The notes: a model not told the origin generated them from the sequence alone. A stretch of 64,000 nucleotides of DNA from Rubellimicrobium aerolatum (GCF_017872975.1 NZ_JAGGJP010000017.1:1-64000), one strand, 5' to 3'. Shown: positions 52,612 to 61,597, counted from the first letter of the stretch. Program-made: numbers and translations.

Positions 52612-54237
52612 ATGTCGAGGGACGAACACGACTACATCGTCGTCGGCGGGGGCGCGGCGGGCTGCGTCGCCGCCGCGCGGCTGGTGAATCCCGGCGGACA
52701 TCGGGTGCTGTTGCTCGAAGGCGGCTACTCCCACCGTCACCCGCTCCTCGACATGCCGCCGGGCATCTTCCGCATGATCAACGGCAGCAAGTTCATGCAC
52801 TACCACACCACGCCCCCGCAGGAGCACCTGGGCGGCCGCGCCCACGACATCCCGCAGGGCAACGTCCTGGGCGGCGGCACGAGCGTCAACGCGCAGGTCT
52901 ACATGCGCGGCCGCCCTTCGGACTACGAGGCGTGGAACGAGGTCCTGCGCGGCAGCAACGACGGCGCCGACTGGTCCTGGCCCGCCGTCCTCCACCACAT
53001 GAGACGGATGGAGGACAACAACCGCCTCCACAACGACCTGCACGCCGTGGACGGCCCGCTGCAGGTCTCCGATCCCGGCCACGTCGACCAGATGAGCCGT
53101 TGGTTCGTCCAGGCCGTGCAGGCCCTGGGCGAGCCCTTCAACCCCGACTTCAACGGCGCGTCCCAGCGCGGCGTCGGCTTCTACCAGTTCATGAACCGCC
53201 ACGGGAAACGGTCCTCGGCCGCCTACGCCTTCATCGCGCCGCTGGAAACGAACCCGCGCCTGACCCTGCGCCTCGAAGCCCGAGCCGAGCGCGTCCTGAT
53301 CGAGAACGGCCGCGCCACGGGCGTCGTCTGGCGCGACAAGTCCGGGCAGGAGCATCGCTCCTATGCCCGCGCCGAGGTCATCCTCGCGGCCGGCGCGCTC
53401 ATCACCCCCAAGCTCCTGATGTTGTCCGGCATCGGCCCGGCCTCCCACCTGCGCGAGTTCGGGCTGCCCGTCCTGCACGACGCGCCCGGCGTCGGTCGCA
53501 ACCTCGTGGACCATCCCGAGGTGCCGATCATCTCGGTCGCCAACGGGAAGTACGGCTACTTCAACCAGGGCAAGGGCTGGCGGATGGTCCTGAACGGCCT
53601 TCAGTTCAAGCTGTTCGGAACGGGCCGCATCCTCTCGGCGGGGGTGGAGGCCGGGGCCTTCGTCAACCCGACCGACCCCACGGCCGAGCCCACGATCCAG
53701 GCCTTCTGCGTTCCCATCGTCTATCTCGACCGCGACCTTCTCAAGGTCATGCGGGACACCCACGGCATGACCATCACCACCGTCGTCGTGAAGCCGAAAT
53801 CGCGCGGCTGGGTCCGCCTCCGTTCCGCCGACCCCGCCGACAGGCCGATCGTCTCGCCCAACCTCCTCAAGGACCCCGCCGACCTGCGCGCCATGATCGA
53901 CGGCCAGCGCTTCTTCCTCCGCGCCTTCCAGACCGAGCCGCTGGCCTCGCGCATACAGGGGATCAAGTTCCCCGACCCGGCGCGGCTCGACGACGACAGC
54001 CTCGCCGCCCATTGCCGCCGGATGGTGAAGACCAACTACCACCCCGCCGGCACCGCCCGGATGGGCGCGGACGGCGACCCCCTCGCGGTGCTCGACGCCC
54101 GGATGCGGGTGCGCGGGATCGAGGGGCTGCGCGTCGCGGACATGAGCGCCTGCCCCGACATCAACGCCGGCAATACGACGGCCCCCGCGCTGATGCTGGG
54201 CTCGCGCTGCGCCGACTTCGCCATGGGGCTGGAGTGA
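52612..54237 (+). CDS. GMC family FAD-dependent oxidoreductase
   Basis: A 541-residue flavoprotein of the glucose-methanol-choline family. The FAD fingerprint YIVVGGGAAGCVAAARLVN is at about residues 7-25; GNVLGGGTSVNAQVYMRGR is signature 1 and the AAGALITPKLLMLSGIGPA segment signature 2. The catalytic His is in NYHPAGTARMG (about residue 475) and the second His/Asn in INAGNTTAPALMLG. It oxidises an alcohol or sugar hydroxyl; substrate unknown, probably linked to the divergent sugar operon. It is followed by a good terminator. Confidence 0.92.
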   Translation: MSRDEHDYIVVGGGAAGCVAAARLVNPGGHRVLLLEGGYSHRHPLLDMPPGIFRMINGSKFMHYHTTPPQEHLGGRAHDIPQGNVLGGGTSVNAQVYMRGRPSDYEAWNEVLRGSNDGADWSWPAVLHHMRRMEDNNRLHNDLHAVDGPLQVSDPGHVDQMSRWFVQAVQALGEPFNPDFNGASQRGVGFYQFMNRHGKRSSAAYAFIAPLETNPRLTLRLEARAERVLIENGRATGVVWRDKSGQEHRSYARAEVILAAGALITPKLLMLSGIGPASHLREFGLPVLHDAPGVGRNLVDHPEVPIISVANGKYGYFNQGKGWRMVLNGLQFKLFGTGRILSAGVEAGAFVNPTDPTAEPTIQAFCVPIVYLDRDLLKVMRDTHGMTITTVVVKPKSRGWVRLRSADPADRPIVSPNLLKDPADLRAMIDGQRFFLRAFQTEPLASRIQGIKFPDPARLDDDSLAAHCRRMVKTNYHPAGTARMGADGDPLAVLDARMRVRGIEGLRVADMSACPDINAGNTTAPALMLGSRCADFAMGLE

Positions 54238-54270
54238 GGCCGAACCGGCCCCGCATCCGGCCGCTGGGGA

Positions 54271-54294
54271 GGGGCGCCGGACGGCGCCCCTTTT
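54271..54294 (+). terminator. Rho-independent terminator of the GMC gene
   Basis: GGGGCGCC-GGAC-GGCGCCCC followed by TTTT, 33 bases after the GMC stop codon. It acts in the + direction only; there is no T-run on the other strand. Confidence 0.8.
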
Positions 54295-54295
54295 C

Positions 54296-54517
54296 CTATC
54301 CCCGGTCGCCCGGCGTCGGCCCCGCGTGGTCGCTCCGCGCGCGGGCCGGCCGCTCGTCCGCCGGCGCGGGCCGGTCGTCCCATCGGTCCGACAGGATGCG
54401 CGCCGCGTCGCCCTTGGGGTCCTCGTACTGCCGGTGCCGCAGCGTCCAGACAAAGGCCCCGAGCCCCAGGAGACCCAGGCCCAAGCTCACCGGCACGAGG
54501 TAGATCAGCACGTCCAT
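54296..54517 (-). CDS. ccoS: cbb3-type cytochrome oxidase assembly protein CcoS
   Basis: A 73-residue protein with one N-terminal membrane helix (YLVPVSLGLGLLGLGAFVW) and the CcoS hallmark LRHRQYEDPKGDAARIL directly after it. CcoS helps insert heme b and copper into CcoN. The C-terminus is a polar Arg/Asp/Pro-rich tail. It is the last gene of ccoGHIS, 1 base after the ccoI stop. Confidence 0.94.
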   Translation of the reverse strand: MDVLIYLVPVSLGLGLLGLGAFVWTLRHRQYEDPKGDAARILSDRWDDRPAPADERPARARSDHAGPTPGDRG

Positions 54518-54518
54518 C

Positions 54519-56702
54519 CTACTTCAGACGTAGCGCGTTGAGCGTGACGGTCACGGACGACACCGACATCGCCAGCGCCGCCAGCAGCGGCGTCGCGAGC
54601 CCGATCAGCGCCACCGGCACCGACACCACGTTGTAGGCCGCCGACAGCGCGAAGTTCTCGCGCATCCGCCGCACCGCCTGCCTGGCGATCCGCAGCGCGT
54701 CCTCCACGGGCGAGATGTCGCGCCCCAGCGCCACGATGTCCGACGCCGCCCGCGCCGCGTCCAGCGCCGAGGCCGGGGAGATCGACACCAGCGCCTCGGC
54801 CAGCGCCGCCGTGTCGTTGAGCCCGTCGCCCACCATCAGCACCTTGCGCCCCCTGGCCGCTAGCGCCTTCACGTAGGCCGCCTTCTCCTCGGGCTTTGCG
54901 CCCGCCGTCCAGGCCGGGATGCCGAGCCGCCCGGCCAGTTCCTCGACCGCCGGGGCCACGTCCCCCGATACGAGGTGCAACTCCAGCCCCTGCTTGGCCA
55001 GCGCCGTCACCAGTCCTTCCGCCCCCGGCCGCAGCGCGTCCGCGAAGGCGAAGGTCACCGGCTCCCGCGCGCCGATCCGCAGCGTGGTCGCGGTCACCTC
55101 GCCCACCTCCGCGCCCACCCAGTCGGCGCGGCCCAGCCGCACCCGCTGGTCCTGCCAGACGCCTTCGATCCCGTGGCCCGGCACTTCGCGCACCTCCGAA
55201 ACCGGGGCGGGCCGCAGACCCCGCTCGGCCGCCCCCTTGGCCAGCGCCAGCGCCAGCGGATGCGACGACCCCTGCGCCAGCGCCATCGCGACCGACAGGC
55301 TCTCGGCGTCGTGCGCCCCAAGATCCAGCGGCTCCGGCGCACCCAGCGTGAGTGTCCCCGTCTTGTCGAAGACCACCGTATCGACCTGCGCCAGCCGCTC
55401 CAGCGCCGTCCCCGACTTGATGAGGAGACCCTTCTTGAACAGCTTTCCGCTCGCCGCCGTCACCACCGCCGGCACCGCCAGCCCCAGCGCGCAGGGGCAG
55501 GTGATGATGAGCGTCGCCGCCGAGATGTTGATGGCGAAGCGCACGTCCCCGCTCGTCTGCCACATCCAATAGGCGAAGGCGCTGAACGACAGCGTGTGGA
55601 CCAGCGGCGAATAGGCCCGCGCCGCCCGGTCGGCGAGCGAGGTGTAGCGCGACCGCGCCTCCTCGGCCACCGCGACCAGCGCCGCCATGCGGGCGAGCGA
55701 CGAGTCCTTCCCCGCCGCCGTGACGCGCACGGTCAGCGGCCCGGTGAGGTTCACCTCGCCCGCGCTCACCACGCAGCCCCGCGCCGCGCGGGCCGGCAGC
55801 GACTCGCCCGTCAGCAGCGACCGGTCGATCTCGCTCTCGCCTTCCACGACCTCGCCATCCGCCGGCACCCGCGCGCCGGGGCGCACGGAGATCAGGTCGC
55901 CCACCGCGAGGTCGGACACGTTCACCGTCTCCTGGCCCTCGTCCGTCAGCCGGATCGCGCGCGGCACCTCCAGCGCGGCCAGTTCCTGCGCCGCCGACCG
56001 CGCGGCCGCCCGTGTCCTATGGTCGAGGTAGCGCCCGCCCAGCAGGAAGAAGGTCAGCATCACCGCCGCGTCGAAATAGGCGTGGTGGCCCCCGTTGAAC
56101 GACTCGAAGATCGAGATGGAGGTCGCGAGCACCAGCGCGAGCGAGATGGGGAAGTCCATCCCCAGCCGCCCCCGCTTCACCCCGGCCCAGGCCGACCGGA
56201 AGAACGGCTGCCCCGAGAACAGCACCGTCGGGATGGCGATGGCGCCCGAGATCAGGTGGAAGATGTCCCGCGTCGCGTCGCCCGCGCCCGACCACACGGC
56301 CACCGACAGCAGCATGACGTTCATCATGGCGAAGAACGCCACGCCCAGCCGCATCACCAGATCGCGGCCGATCCGGTCGTTCTCGGTCCCCGACAGCGCC
56401 ACCAGGTCCAGCGGCAGCGCCTCGTAGCCCAGCCGGGCGACTTCCGGGATCAGGTCCTCGGGCGTCAGGCTCCCGTCGTGCCGCACCCGCAGGCGCCGCA
56501 GGCTCAAGTTCACCCGCGCCTCGCGGATGCCGGGCAGGGGGGTCAGGCCCTCCTCCAACTGCGGGATGCAGGCCGCGCAGTCCGCGCCGGGCACCGCCAG
56601 CACGATCTCGTTCTCGGCCGCCGCCGCGCCCTTGCCCTGCGCGGCAGGCGCGGTGACGCAGCCGATGCAGCCGATCCCGCCCGGGGCTTCGGTCATCGCC
56701 AT
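54519..56702 (-). CDS. ccoI: Copper-translocating P-type ATPase CcoI
   Basis: A 727-residue P1B-type ATPase that supplies copper for cbb3 oxidase assembly. The N-terminal metal-binding domain has GADCAACIPQLEEG (C-x-x-C, about residues 39-52). Membrane copper site TCPCALGLAVPAV; phosphorylation site VFDKTGTLTLG; hinge MVGDGLNDTAAL. The GCIGCVTAP stretch at the extreme N-terminus gives an additional C-x-x-C. It lies between ccoH and ccoS, as in other cbb3 clusters. Start ATG at 56702 or 56696. Confidence 0.95.
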   Translation of the reverse strand: MAMTEAPGGIGCIGCVTAPAAQGKGAAAAENEIVLAVPGADCAACIPQLEEGLTPLPGIREARVNLSLRRLRVRHDGSLTPEDLIPEVARLGYEALPLDLVALSGTENDRIGRDLVMRLGVAFFAMMNVMLLSVAVWSGAGDATRDIFHLISGAIAIPTVLFSGQPFFRSAWAGVKRGRLGMDFPISLALVLATSISIFESFNGGHHAYFDAAVMLTFFLLGGRYLDHRTRAAARSAAQELAALEVPRAIRLTDEGQETVNVSDLAVGDLISVRPGARVPADGEVVEGESEIDRSLLTGESLPARAARGCVVSAGEVNLTGPLTVRVTAAGKDSSLARMAALVAVAEEARSRYTSLADRAARAYSPLVHTLSFSAFAYWMWQTSGDVRFAINISAATLIITCPCALGLAVPAVVTAASGKLFKKGLLIKSGTALERLAQVDTVVFDKTGTLTLGAPEPLDLGAHDAESLSVAMALAQGSSHPLALALAKGAAERGLRPAPVSEVREVPGHGIEGVWQDQRVRLGRADWVGAEVGEVTATTLRIGAREPVTFAFADALRPGAEGLVTALAKQGLELHLVSGDVAPAVEELAGRLGIPAWTAGAKPEEKAAYVKALAARGRKVLMVGDGLNDTAALAEALVSISPASALDAARAASDIVALGRDISPVEDALRIARQAVRRMRENFALSAAYNVVSVPVALIGLATPLLAALAMSVSSVTVTLNALRLK

Positions 56703-56706
56703 GGGA

Positions 56707-57174
56707 TCACTCCCCCACCATCACGTCGAGCCGCTGGCGGAACGGCGTGCCGTCCACCGCCACCGCCTCCAGCGCAAGGTGCCACTGGCCCGGACCCACC
56801 TCCACCGGCGCGCGCCACGCGCTCCCGTCGAAGGCGAAGGCGAGCGTCTGGTCGAAGGTCCGCACCGTGGCGCGCCCCAGCACGCCCGCCGCCGTCGCGC
56901 CTTGCACCGGCGCGCCGTCCGGCCCGGCGATGGTCAGCGTCAGCTCGGCCCCGTCGATGGCCGCATGGGCGGTCCAGCCCAGCGCCTCCTGCGCGTGGCG
57001 CTCGGCGTCGAAGGTCTGGCTCGCGACATACGAGTTCTTCACCTCCAGCCCCGGGAAGGTGCCGATCGCCTTGACCGCCATGACGATGTTCACCGCGATG
57101 ATGACCACGAAGAACGAGGAGAAGATCGCGAAGGCCTTGGGGCCGGTGATCGGCCCGCGGAAGGGGTTCGTCAT
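56707..57174 (-). CDS. ccoH: FixH/CcoH family cbb3 assembly protein
   Basis: A 155-residue protein with a single membrane helix (AIFSSFFVVIIAVNIVMAV, about residues 15-33) and a periplasmic beta domain starting PGLEVKNSYVASQTFDAER. VKNSYVASQ.FD is the FixH signature. CcoH stabilises assembly intermediates of the oxidase. Start is the ATG at 57174; the longer frame to 57315 lies inside ccoG. Confidence 0.93.
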   Translation of the reverse strand: MTNPFRGPITGPKAFAIFSSFFVVIIAVNIVMAVKAIGTFPGLEVKNSYVASQTFDAERHAQEALGWTAHAAIDGAELTLTIAGPDGAPVQGATAAGVLGRATVRTFDQTLAFAFDGSAWRAPVEVGPGQWHLALEAVAVDGTPFRQRLDVMVGE

Positions 57175-57175
57175 C

Positions 57176-58705
57176 TCAGTCGGCCTTTCCGTTGAAGAGG
57201 GTGTCCACCGACGCGCGCTCGGCGTCGGCAAGGTCGGTGATCCAGAGCCGCAGGTCGGTGCGCCCGGCCTCCGCCGCCGTGCTGCCGGGGCTCGCCTCGA
57301 CATAGACGCGCGCATCCCCGGTCTGATCGGCGGGCACGGTGATGATGCCGTTCTCTGCGCCTTCCACCGCCACGTCCAGGTCCGCCTCCGCCGAGTAGGA
57401 CAGCGAGAAGCGCCGCTCCTCTCCGTGCTTGTTGCGGATGCGGAGGTCGTAGGCGTTGCGGATCGTGCCGTCCGACAGCGTGATGTAGAGCGGGTTCCGC
57501 ACGGGCGAGACGTCCACCTCGATCGCGGGCCGGATGAACAGCGCCACGATCAGCCCCACGCCCACCAGCGACCAGAGCCCGGTGTAGAGGATCGTGCGCG
57601 GCCGCAGGATGTGTCGCCAAATCTTCTTGGCCTTGCCGCCCGCGCGCTCCACCTGCTCGTCCTTGAGGGTGAAGTAGTCGATCAGCCCGCGCTCGCGCCC
57701 CAGCTTGTCCATGACCTCGTCGCAGGCGTCGATGCACAGCCCGCAGGTGATGCACTCCATCTGCTGGCCGTTGCGGATGTCGATGCCCATGGGGCAGACG
57801 TTCACGCAGGCCATGCAGTCCACGCAGTCGCCCACCAGGCGCGGGGCCGCCGCGACGCCTGCCGCCACGGGCTCCACGCCGGCAAAGGTCACCGCCCCCG
57901 ACGCCAGCGCCGCCTCCTGCGCGCGGAAGGCGGGCGGCTGGCCTGCCGCGGCGCGCGCCTTGCTGGCCTTGCCGCGCGGCTCGCCCCGCCAGTCGCGGTA
58001 GCCGATGGTGATGGTCTCCTCGTCCATCATGGCCGACTGGATGCGCGGCCAGGGGCAGGCGTAGATGCAGATCTGCTCGCGGAAGAATCCGCCGAACAGG
58101 AAGGTCGTCGCCGTCAGCGTCAGGACCGTCCCGTAGGCGACGGGGTGGGCCTGCCCGGCGACCAGCTCGCGCAGGAGCGTTGGCGCGTCGGCGAAGTAGA
58201 AGACCCAGGCCCCGCCGGTGGCGACCCCGATAGCCAGCCAGATCGCCCACTTGGTCAGCCGCAGCCGCGCCTTGTTCAGCGACCAGGGCGCGTTCCACAG
58301 CCGCACCCGCGCGTTGCGGTCGCCCTCGACCCAGCGTTCCGTCAGGATGAACAGGTCGGTCCAGACCGTCTGCGGGCAGGCGTAGCCGCACCAGACCCGC
58401 CCCAGCGCCGAGGTGAACAGGAACAGCCCCAGCCCCGCCATGATGAGCAGTCCGGCCACGAAGTAGAACTCGTGCGGCCAGATCTCGATCCAGAAGAAGA
58501 AGAACCGCCGCCCGGCCATGTCCACCAGCACCGCCTGGTCGGGCAGTTCCGGCCCCCGGTCCCAGCGGATCCAGGGCGTCAGGTAGTAGATGCCCAGCGT
58601 CACCGCCATGATGGCCCATTTGAGCGTGCGGAACTTGCCCGACACCCGGCGGGGAAAGATGGGCTCCCTCGCCGCATAAAGGGAGGGCGTGGTCGACTGG
58701 CTCAT
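57176..58705 (-). CDS. ccoG: cbb3 oxidase accessory protein CcoG (FixG)
   Basis: A 509-residue membrane ferredoxin-like protein. Five or six helices; the N-terminal part has CGYACPQTVWTDLFILTERW; the 2[4Fe-4S] motif is CVDCMACVNVCPMGIDIRNG with CITCGLCIDACDEVMDKLG, two C-x-x-C-x-x-C-x-x-x-C sets at about residues 285-330. CcoG reduces copper for delivery to the oxidase. Start is the ATG at 58705, 62 bases downstream of an FNR-type box. It heads ccoGHIS. Confidence 0.95.
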   Translation of the reverse strand: MSQSTTPSLYAAREPIFPRRVSGKFRTLKWAIMAVTLGIYYLTPWIRWDRGPELPDQAVLVDMAGRRFFFFWIEIWPHEFYFVAGLLIMAGLGLFLFTSALGRVWCGYACPQTVWTDLFILTERWVEGDRNARVRLWNAPWSLNKARLRLTKWAIWLAIGVATGGAWVFYFADAPTLLRELVAGQAHPVAYGTVLTLTATTFLFGGFFREQICIYACPWPRIQSAMMDEETITIGYRDWRGEPRGKASKARAAAGQPPAFRAQEAALASGAVTFAGVEPVAAGVAAAPRLVGDCVDCMACVNVCPMGIDIRNGQQMECITCGLCIDACDEVMDKLGRERGLIDYFTLKDEQVERAGGKAKKIWRHILRPRTILYTGLWSLVGVGLIVALFIRPAIEVDVSPVRNPLYITLSDGTIRNAYDLRIRNKHGEERRFSLSYSAEADLDVAVEGAENGIITVPADQTGDARVYVEASPGSTAAEAGRTDLRLWITDLADAERASVDTLFNGKAD

Positions 58706-58767
58706 GGCTCGCTTCCCGGCGATCTTGTTATGGCGACCATCCATGCGCCCAAGGCGCGGACGGCACC

Positions 58768-58781
58768 TTGACATGGATCAA
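58768..58781. promoter_or_regulatory. FNR/FnrL box upstream of ccoG
   Basis: TTGACATGGATCAA differs from TTGAT-N4-ATCAA at one position. Its centre is 69 bases from the ccoG start, compatible with oxygen-regulated activation of ccoGHIS. Confidence 0.75.
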
Positions 58782-58862
58782 GCGGACGGGGTCCGAGGGG
58801 ATGCGGCAGGACGGCGCAGGCGCCGTCGGGCAGCGGCCCGTCCCCTCCAGTCCGGGAGCCGA

Positions 58863-58906
58863 CCTGACCCAAGGTCAGGAATCCCCGACTTGGCCCGATT
58901 CGGGGC
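58863..58906 (+). other. Two inverted repeats in the leader of the 58949 gene
   Basis: CCTGACC-CAA-GGTCAGG (58863-58879) is a perfect inverted repeat; it is followed by CCCCGA...TCGGGG (about 58884-58906). They may be an operator or RNA stems before the small gene at 58949. No factor can be named. Confidence 0.4.
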
Positions 58907-58948
58907 ATGGGCGATCCTCCCCGTCATTGATCGACAGGGAATTGCATC

Positions 58949-59425
58949 ATGCGACTTTTCGACCGCCTTGCCGCGCGCCGCGCGCCCGTGCCTCCGCCGC
59001 CCTGCCGCGACGCGGCCGAGCTGCGGGCCGCCCTCCTCGCCCTCGACGAGGTGGACGGGCCGCTCCACGTCCGCGACGGCCGCCCCGAGGACGCGGACCT
59101 CACCGCCGAATGGCGGCTGGCCGATCCGCGCTGGTCCTGCGCCGCCGCCGAATCCGGCGTGGCGCGCGTGGCCCAGTTCCTGCTCCGCCTCGACCCCAGG
59201 GCGGCCGAGGTCCGCGTCGTCCAGCGCGATTTCGAGATCGGCTGGCGCGCGGGCGCGCCCACGCTCTCCTTCGCCGCCCCGGACGTCCGCGCCTGGCGGC
59301 TGGAGCTCGGGCACGGCGCCTTCCCCCCGGGGCGCTTCGACACCCGCGAGCTCGCGCGATCCCTGCGCGAGGTCGCGGCGATCCACGGCTGGGCCTGGCG
59401 CCCCGTGGTCTTCGGGCGGCTCTGA
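58949..59425 (+). CDS. Hypothetical soluble protein
   Basis: A 158-residue protein (MRLFDRLAARRAPVPPPP..., GPLHVRDGRPEDADLTAEWR, VQRDFEIGWRAGAPTLSFAA). No membrane segment, no recognised motif. Coding bias (Ala, Arg and Asp codons ending in C) matches neighbours on this side of the window. It lies between the two cbb3 operons on the opposite strand, next to the FNR box. Function unknown. Confidence 0.65.
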   Translation: MRLFDRLAARRAPVPPPPCRDAAELRAALLALDEVDGPLHVRDGRPEDADLTAEWRLADPRWSCAAAESGVARVAQFLLRLDPRAAEVRVVQRDFEIGWRAGAPTLSFAAPDVRAWRLELGHGAFPPGRFDTRELARSLREVAAIHGWAWRPVVFGRL

Positions 59426-59497
59426 CCCGCCCCCCGGGTCCGCCCCGCCGGGCGGCCCTCCGTGTTCCCCGTTCCCCTTGTGCCGAGGACCCCCGCC

Positions 59498-59695
59498 ATG
59501 ACGACCCTTGCCGCCCTCCGGTTCCACCATGTCCCGCTCGACGCCGACCTCCTGCGCGCCCTGCGCGCGGCGCTGGCCCGCCGCCGGCGCGCGGCCGAGG
59601 CCAAGGCCGCGCGCCGCCATCTCGACGGCCTGCCCGACCACCTCCTGCGCGATGTCGGCGTGACCCGCTTCGACCTCCCGACCCTCGACCTCTGA
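59498..59695 (+). CDS. DUF1127 small protein
   Basis: A 65-residue basic protein with a C-terminal DUF1127 (YjiS-like) motif: LDGLPDHLLRDVGVTRFDLP, where L-x-D-[IV]-G-[IV]-x-R is the hallmark. Some alphaproteobacterial relatives bind RNA and affect phosphate or carbon metabolism. The ATG at 59498 follows GAGGACC. It is in the same direction as the 58949 gene. Confidence 0.85.
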   Translation: MTTLAALRFHHVPLDADLLRALRAALARRRRAAEAKAARRHLDGLPDHLLRDVGVTRFDLPTLDL

Positions 59696-59703
59696 CGCCC
59701 AAC

Positions 59704-59729
59704 AAAAAAGCGGCCCCCAAGGGGGCCGC
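59704..59729 (-). terminator. Rho-independent terminator of ccoNOQP
   Basis: On the minus strand: GCGGCCCCC-TT-GGGGGCCGC followed by TTTTTT. A perfect 9-base stem 40 bases after the ccoP stop. On the + strand it directly follows the DUF1127 stop and could also stall that transcript, without a T-run. Confidence 0.88.
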
Positions 59730-59768
59730 CGAGTTGGACGAACCAGGAAGGAGGTTCGCCGGGAAGTC

Positions 59769-60653
59769 TTACTCGCCGCCGCCAAGGCCGTGGACATAGG
59801 CCGCGACCGCGTTGATCTCGGCCTGGCTCAGGCCGTTGGCGGGGCGGAACTCCTCGCTCCAGGCGGGCATCACGCCGAACCGGGCGTTGGTGACCGTCTC
59901 CTTCAGCGTCTCGGCCGTGCCGCCATAAAGCCAGACCGCGTCGGTCAGGTTCGGGGCGCCCATCTCGCGCATCCCCGTGGCGTCCTCGCCATGGCAGCTC
60001 GCGCAGTTGTCGGCGAAGACCACCGAGCCCTGCTCGGCCAGCGCCGCGTCATGCTCCTGCCCGGACACCGCCAGGACGTGGTTCACCACCGCGTCGATGT
60101 CGCCGCCCTCCAGGATCTCGCCGAAGGCCGGCATCTCCGACCAGCGCGCGTCGGGCGAGGACTCGTTGCGGATGCCGTGCGTCACCGTCGCCGCGACGTC
60201 GGTGATCGTCCCGCCCCAGAGCCAGTCGTCGTCGAGCAGGTTGGGGAAGCCCCCCGCCTGCACGCCCGCCGCGCCGGCGCCGTGGCACTGCGCGCAGTTC
60301 GCCCCGAAGACCGAGGCGCCCGCGCTCACCGCGAAGGCCTGAAGCTCGGGGTCCTGCGGAAGCTGCGACAGGTCCGCCGCCGCCAGCCTGTCCATCAGCC
60401 CCGACCGCGCCGCCTCGGTGGCGGCGATGTCCGCCGCCACGTCGCCGCGCGTCGAGAAGCCCAGGAGGCCCGAGGTGGCGCCGCTGACCAGCGGCCAGGC
60501 CGGATAGGCGATGGTATAGCCCACGCCCCAGACGATGGTGGCGTAGAGCACCCACAGCCACCAGCGCGGCAGCGGGTTGTTCAGCTCCTCGATGCCGTCC
60601 CAGGTGTGGCCCGTCGTCTCGATCGACGACGGGATCTTGTCGTTGCGTGTCAT
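59769..60653 (-). CDS. ccoP: cbb3-type cytochrome c oxidase subunit III (diheme)
   Basis: A 294-residue membrane-anchored diheme cytochrome c. The anchor helix is LWVLYATIVWGVGYTIAYP (about residues 33-51) after the conserved WDGIEELNNPLPRWW. Heme motifs: CAQCH (about residue 123) and CASCH (about residue 216); the Met ligands are in SEMPAFGEI and GVMPAW. It brings electrons from cytochrome c to CcoO/N. ATG at 60653 overlaps ccoQ by 4 bases. Confidence 0.96.
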   Translation of the reverse strand: MTRNDKIPSSIETTGHTWDGIEELNNPLPRWWLWVLYATIVWGVGYTIAYPAWPLVSGATSGLLGFSTRGDVAADIAATEAARSGLMDRLAAADLSQLPQDPELQAFAVSAGASVFGANCAQCHGAGAAGVQAGGFPNLLDDDWLWGGTITDVAATVTHGIRNESSPDARWSEMPAFGEILEGGDIDAVVNHVLAVSGQEHDAALAEQGSVVFADNCASCHGEDATGMREMGAPNLTDAVWLYGGTAETLKETVTNARFGVMPAWSEEFRPANGLSQAEINAVAAYVHGLGGGE

Positions 60654-60850
60654 GTGCGGGCCTCCGAGGGGATGGCGTCGTCGGTCAGGGGCCGGTCGTC
60701 GTGCCGGAAGGGCACGCGCCCCGCGTCGTCGTGCAGCGGCCGGGAGCCCGGCCGCCACGCGAAGACGATCGCCCCCAGGAAGAACAGCGTGAGCCCGAGG
60801 AGGACCCACGAATCCGCGATCTCGCGGAGGAGGGAGTAGGTGTCGTGCAT
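60650..60850 (-). CDS. ccoQ: cbb3-type oxidase subunit CcoQ
   Basis: A 66-residue single-helix protein (YSLLREIADSWVLLGLTLFF, then LGAIVFAWRPGSRP). The W-R-P-G-S/R after the helix is typical of CcoQ, which stabilises the CcoP-core interaction. The order ccoN-O-Q-P is conserved. Confidence 0.93.
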   Translation of the reverse strand: MHDTYSLLREIADSWVLLGLTLFFLGAIVFAWRPGSRPLHDDAGRVPFRHDDRPLTDDAIPSEART

Positions 60851-60860
60851 CGCTCCCTCC

Positions 60861-61586
60861 TCAGCGGCTCGCGTCGGGCGTGAAGGTGGAGAAGTCCACC
60901 ATCGTGCCCAGCACTTGCAGGTAGGCCACCAGCGCATCCATCTCGGACACGCCCGGCAGGCCGTCGGGGTTGGCCACGTGCGCCCCCGGATAGCGTTCGA
61001 CCAGCGCGTCGGTGTCGCCCAGCGGGTCCGCCTGCACCGTGAAGTCGGCCCGCGCCTCGGCGATCTGCTCGTCCGAGTAGGGCACCCCCACGAGGCGGTG
61101 GGTCTCCATCAGCTCGCCGACGTGCTGCCCGTCCAGGAGGTTGTCCGTCAGGTAGGCATAGGGCGGCATGATGGATTCCGGCACCACCGACTGCGGGTCG
61201 GTCAGGTGCTGGACGTGCCAGGCGTCCGAGTAGCGGTCCCCCACGCGGGCGAGGTCGGGCCCCGTCCGCTTGGAGCCCCACTGGTGCGGGTGGTCGTACT
61301 GCGACTCCGCCGCGAGGCTGTAGTGGCCGTAGCGCTCCACCTCGTCGCGCATCGGGCGGATCATCTGGCTATGGCAGACGTAGCAGCCCTCGCGGACGTA
61401 GATGTCGCGGCCCGCCAGCTCCAGCGGGGAGTAGGGGCGGACCCCCTCCACGTGCTCGATGGTGTTCTCGAGGTAGAAGAGGGGGGCGATCTCCACGATG
61501 CCGCCGACGAGGACGACGAGGAGGCTGCCGCCGAGAAGGAGCGTCGCGTTGCGCTCCAGGGTCTTGTGATAGTCAAGGAAGGCCAT
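60861..61586 (-). CDS. ccoO: cbb3-type cytochrome c oxidase subunit II (monoheme)
   Basis: A 241-residue monoheme cytochrome c with an N-terminal anchor ([20 protein letters not shown]). The heme motif is [11 protein letters not shown] (about residues 67-77) and the axial Met lies in SIMPPYAYL. The opening [13 protein letters not shown] and the [20 protein letters not shown] segment are characteristic. 10 bases after its stop comes ccoQ. Confidence 0.96.
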   Translation of the reverse strand: MAFLDYHKTLERNATLLLGGSLLVVLVGGIVEIAPLFYLENTIEHVEGVRPYSPLELAGRDIYVREGCYVCHSQMIRPMRDEVERYGHYSLAAESQYDHPHQWGSKRTGPDLARVGDRYSDAWHVQHLTDPQSVVPESIMPPYAYLTDNLLDGQHVGELMETHRLVGVPYSDEQIAEARADFTVQADPLGDTDALVERYPGAHVANPDGLPGVSEMDALVAYLQVLGTMVDFSTFTPDASR

Positions 61587-61597
61587 TGGGTTCTACC

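Noticed and set aside
54326-57074. Large + strand open frames (for example 699 codons) opposite ccoI
   Set aside because: His/Arg/Gln-rich antisense shadow of ccoI; the minus strand encodes a complete P-type ATPase.
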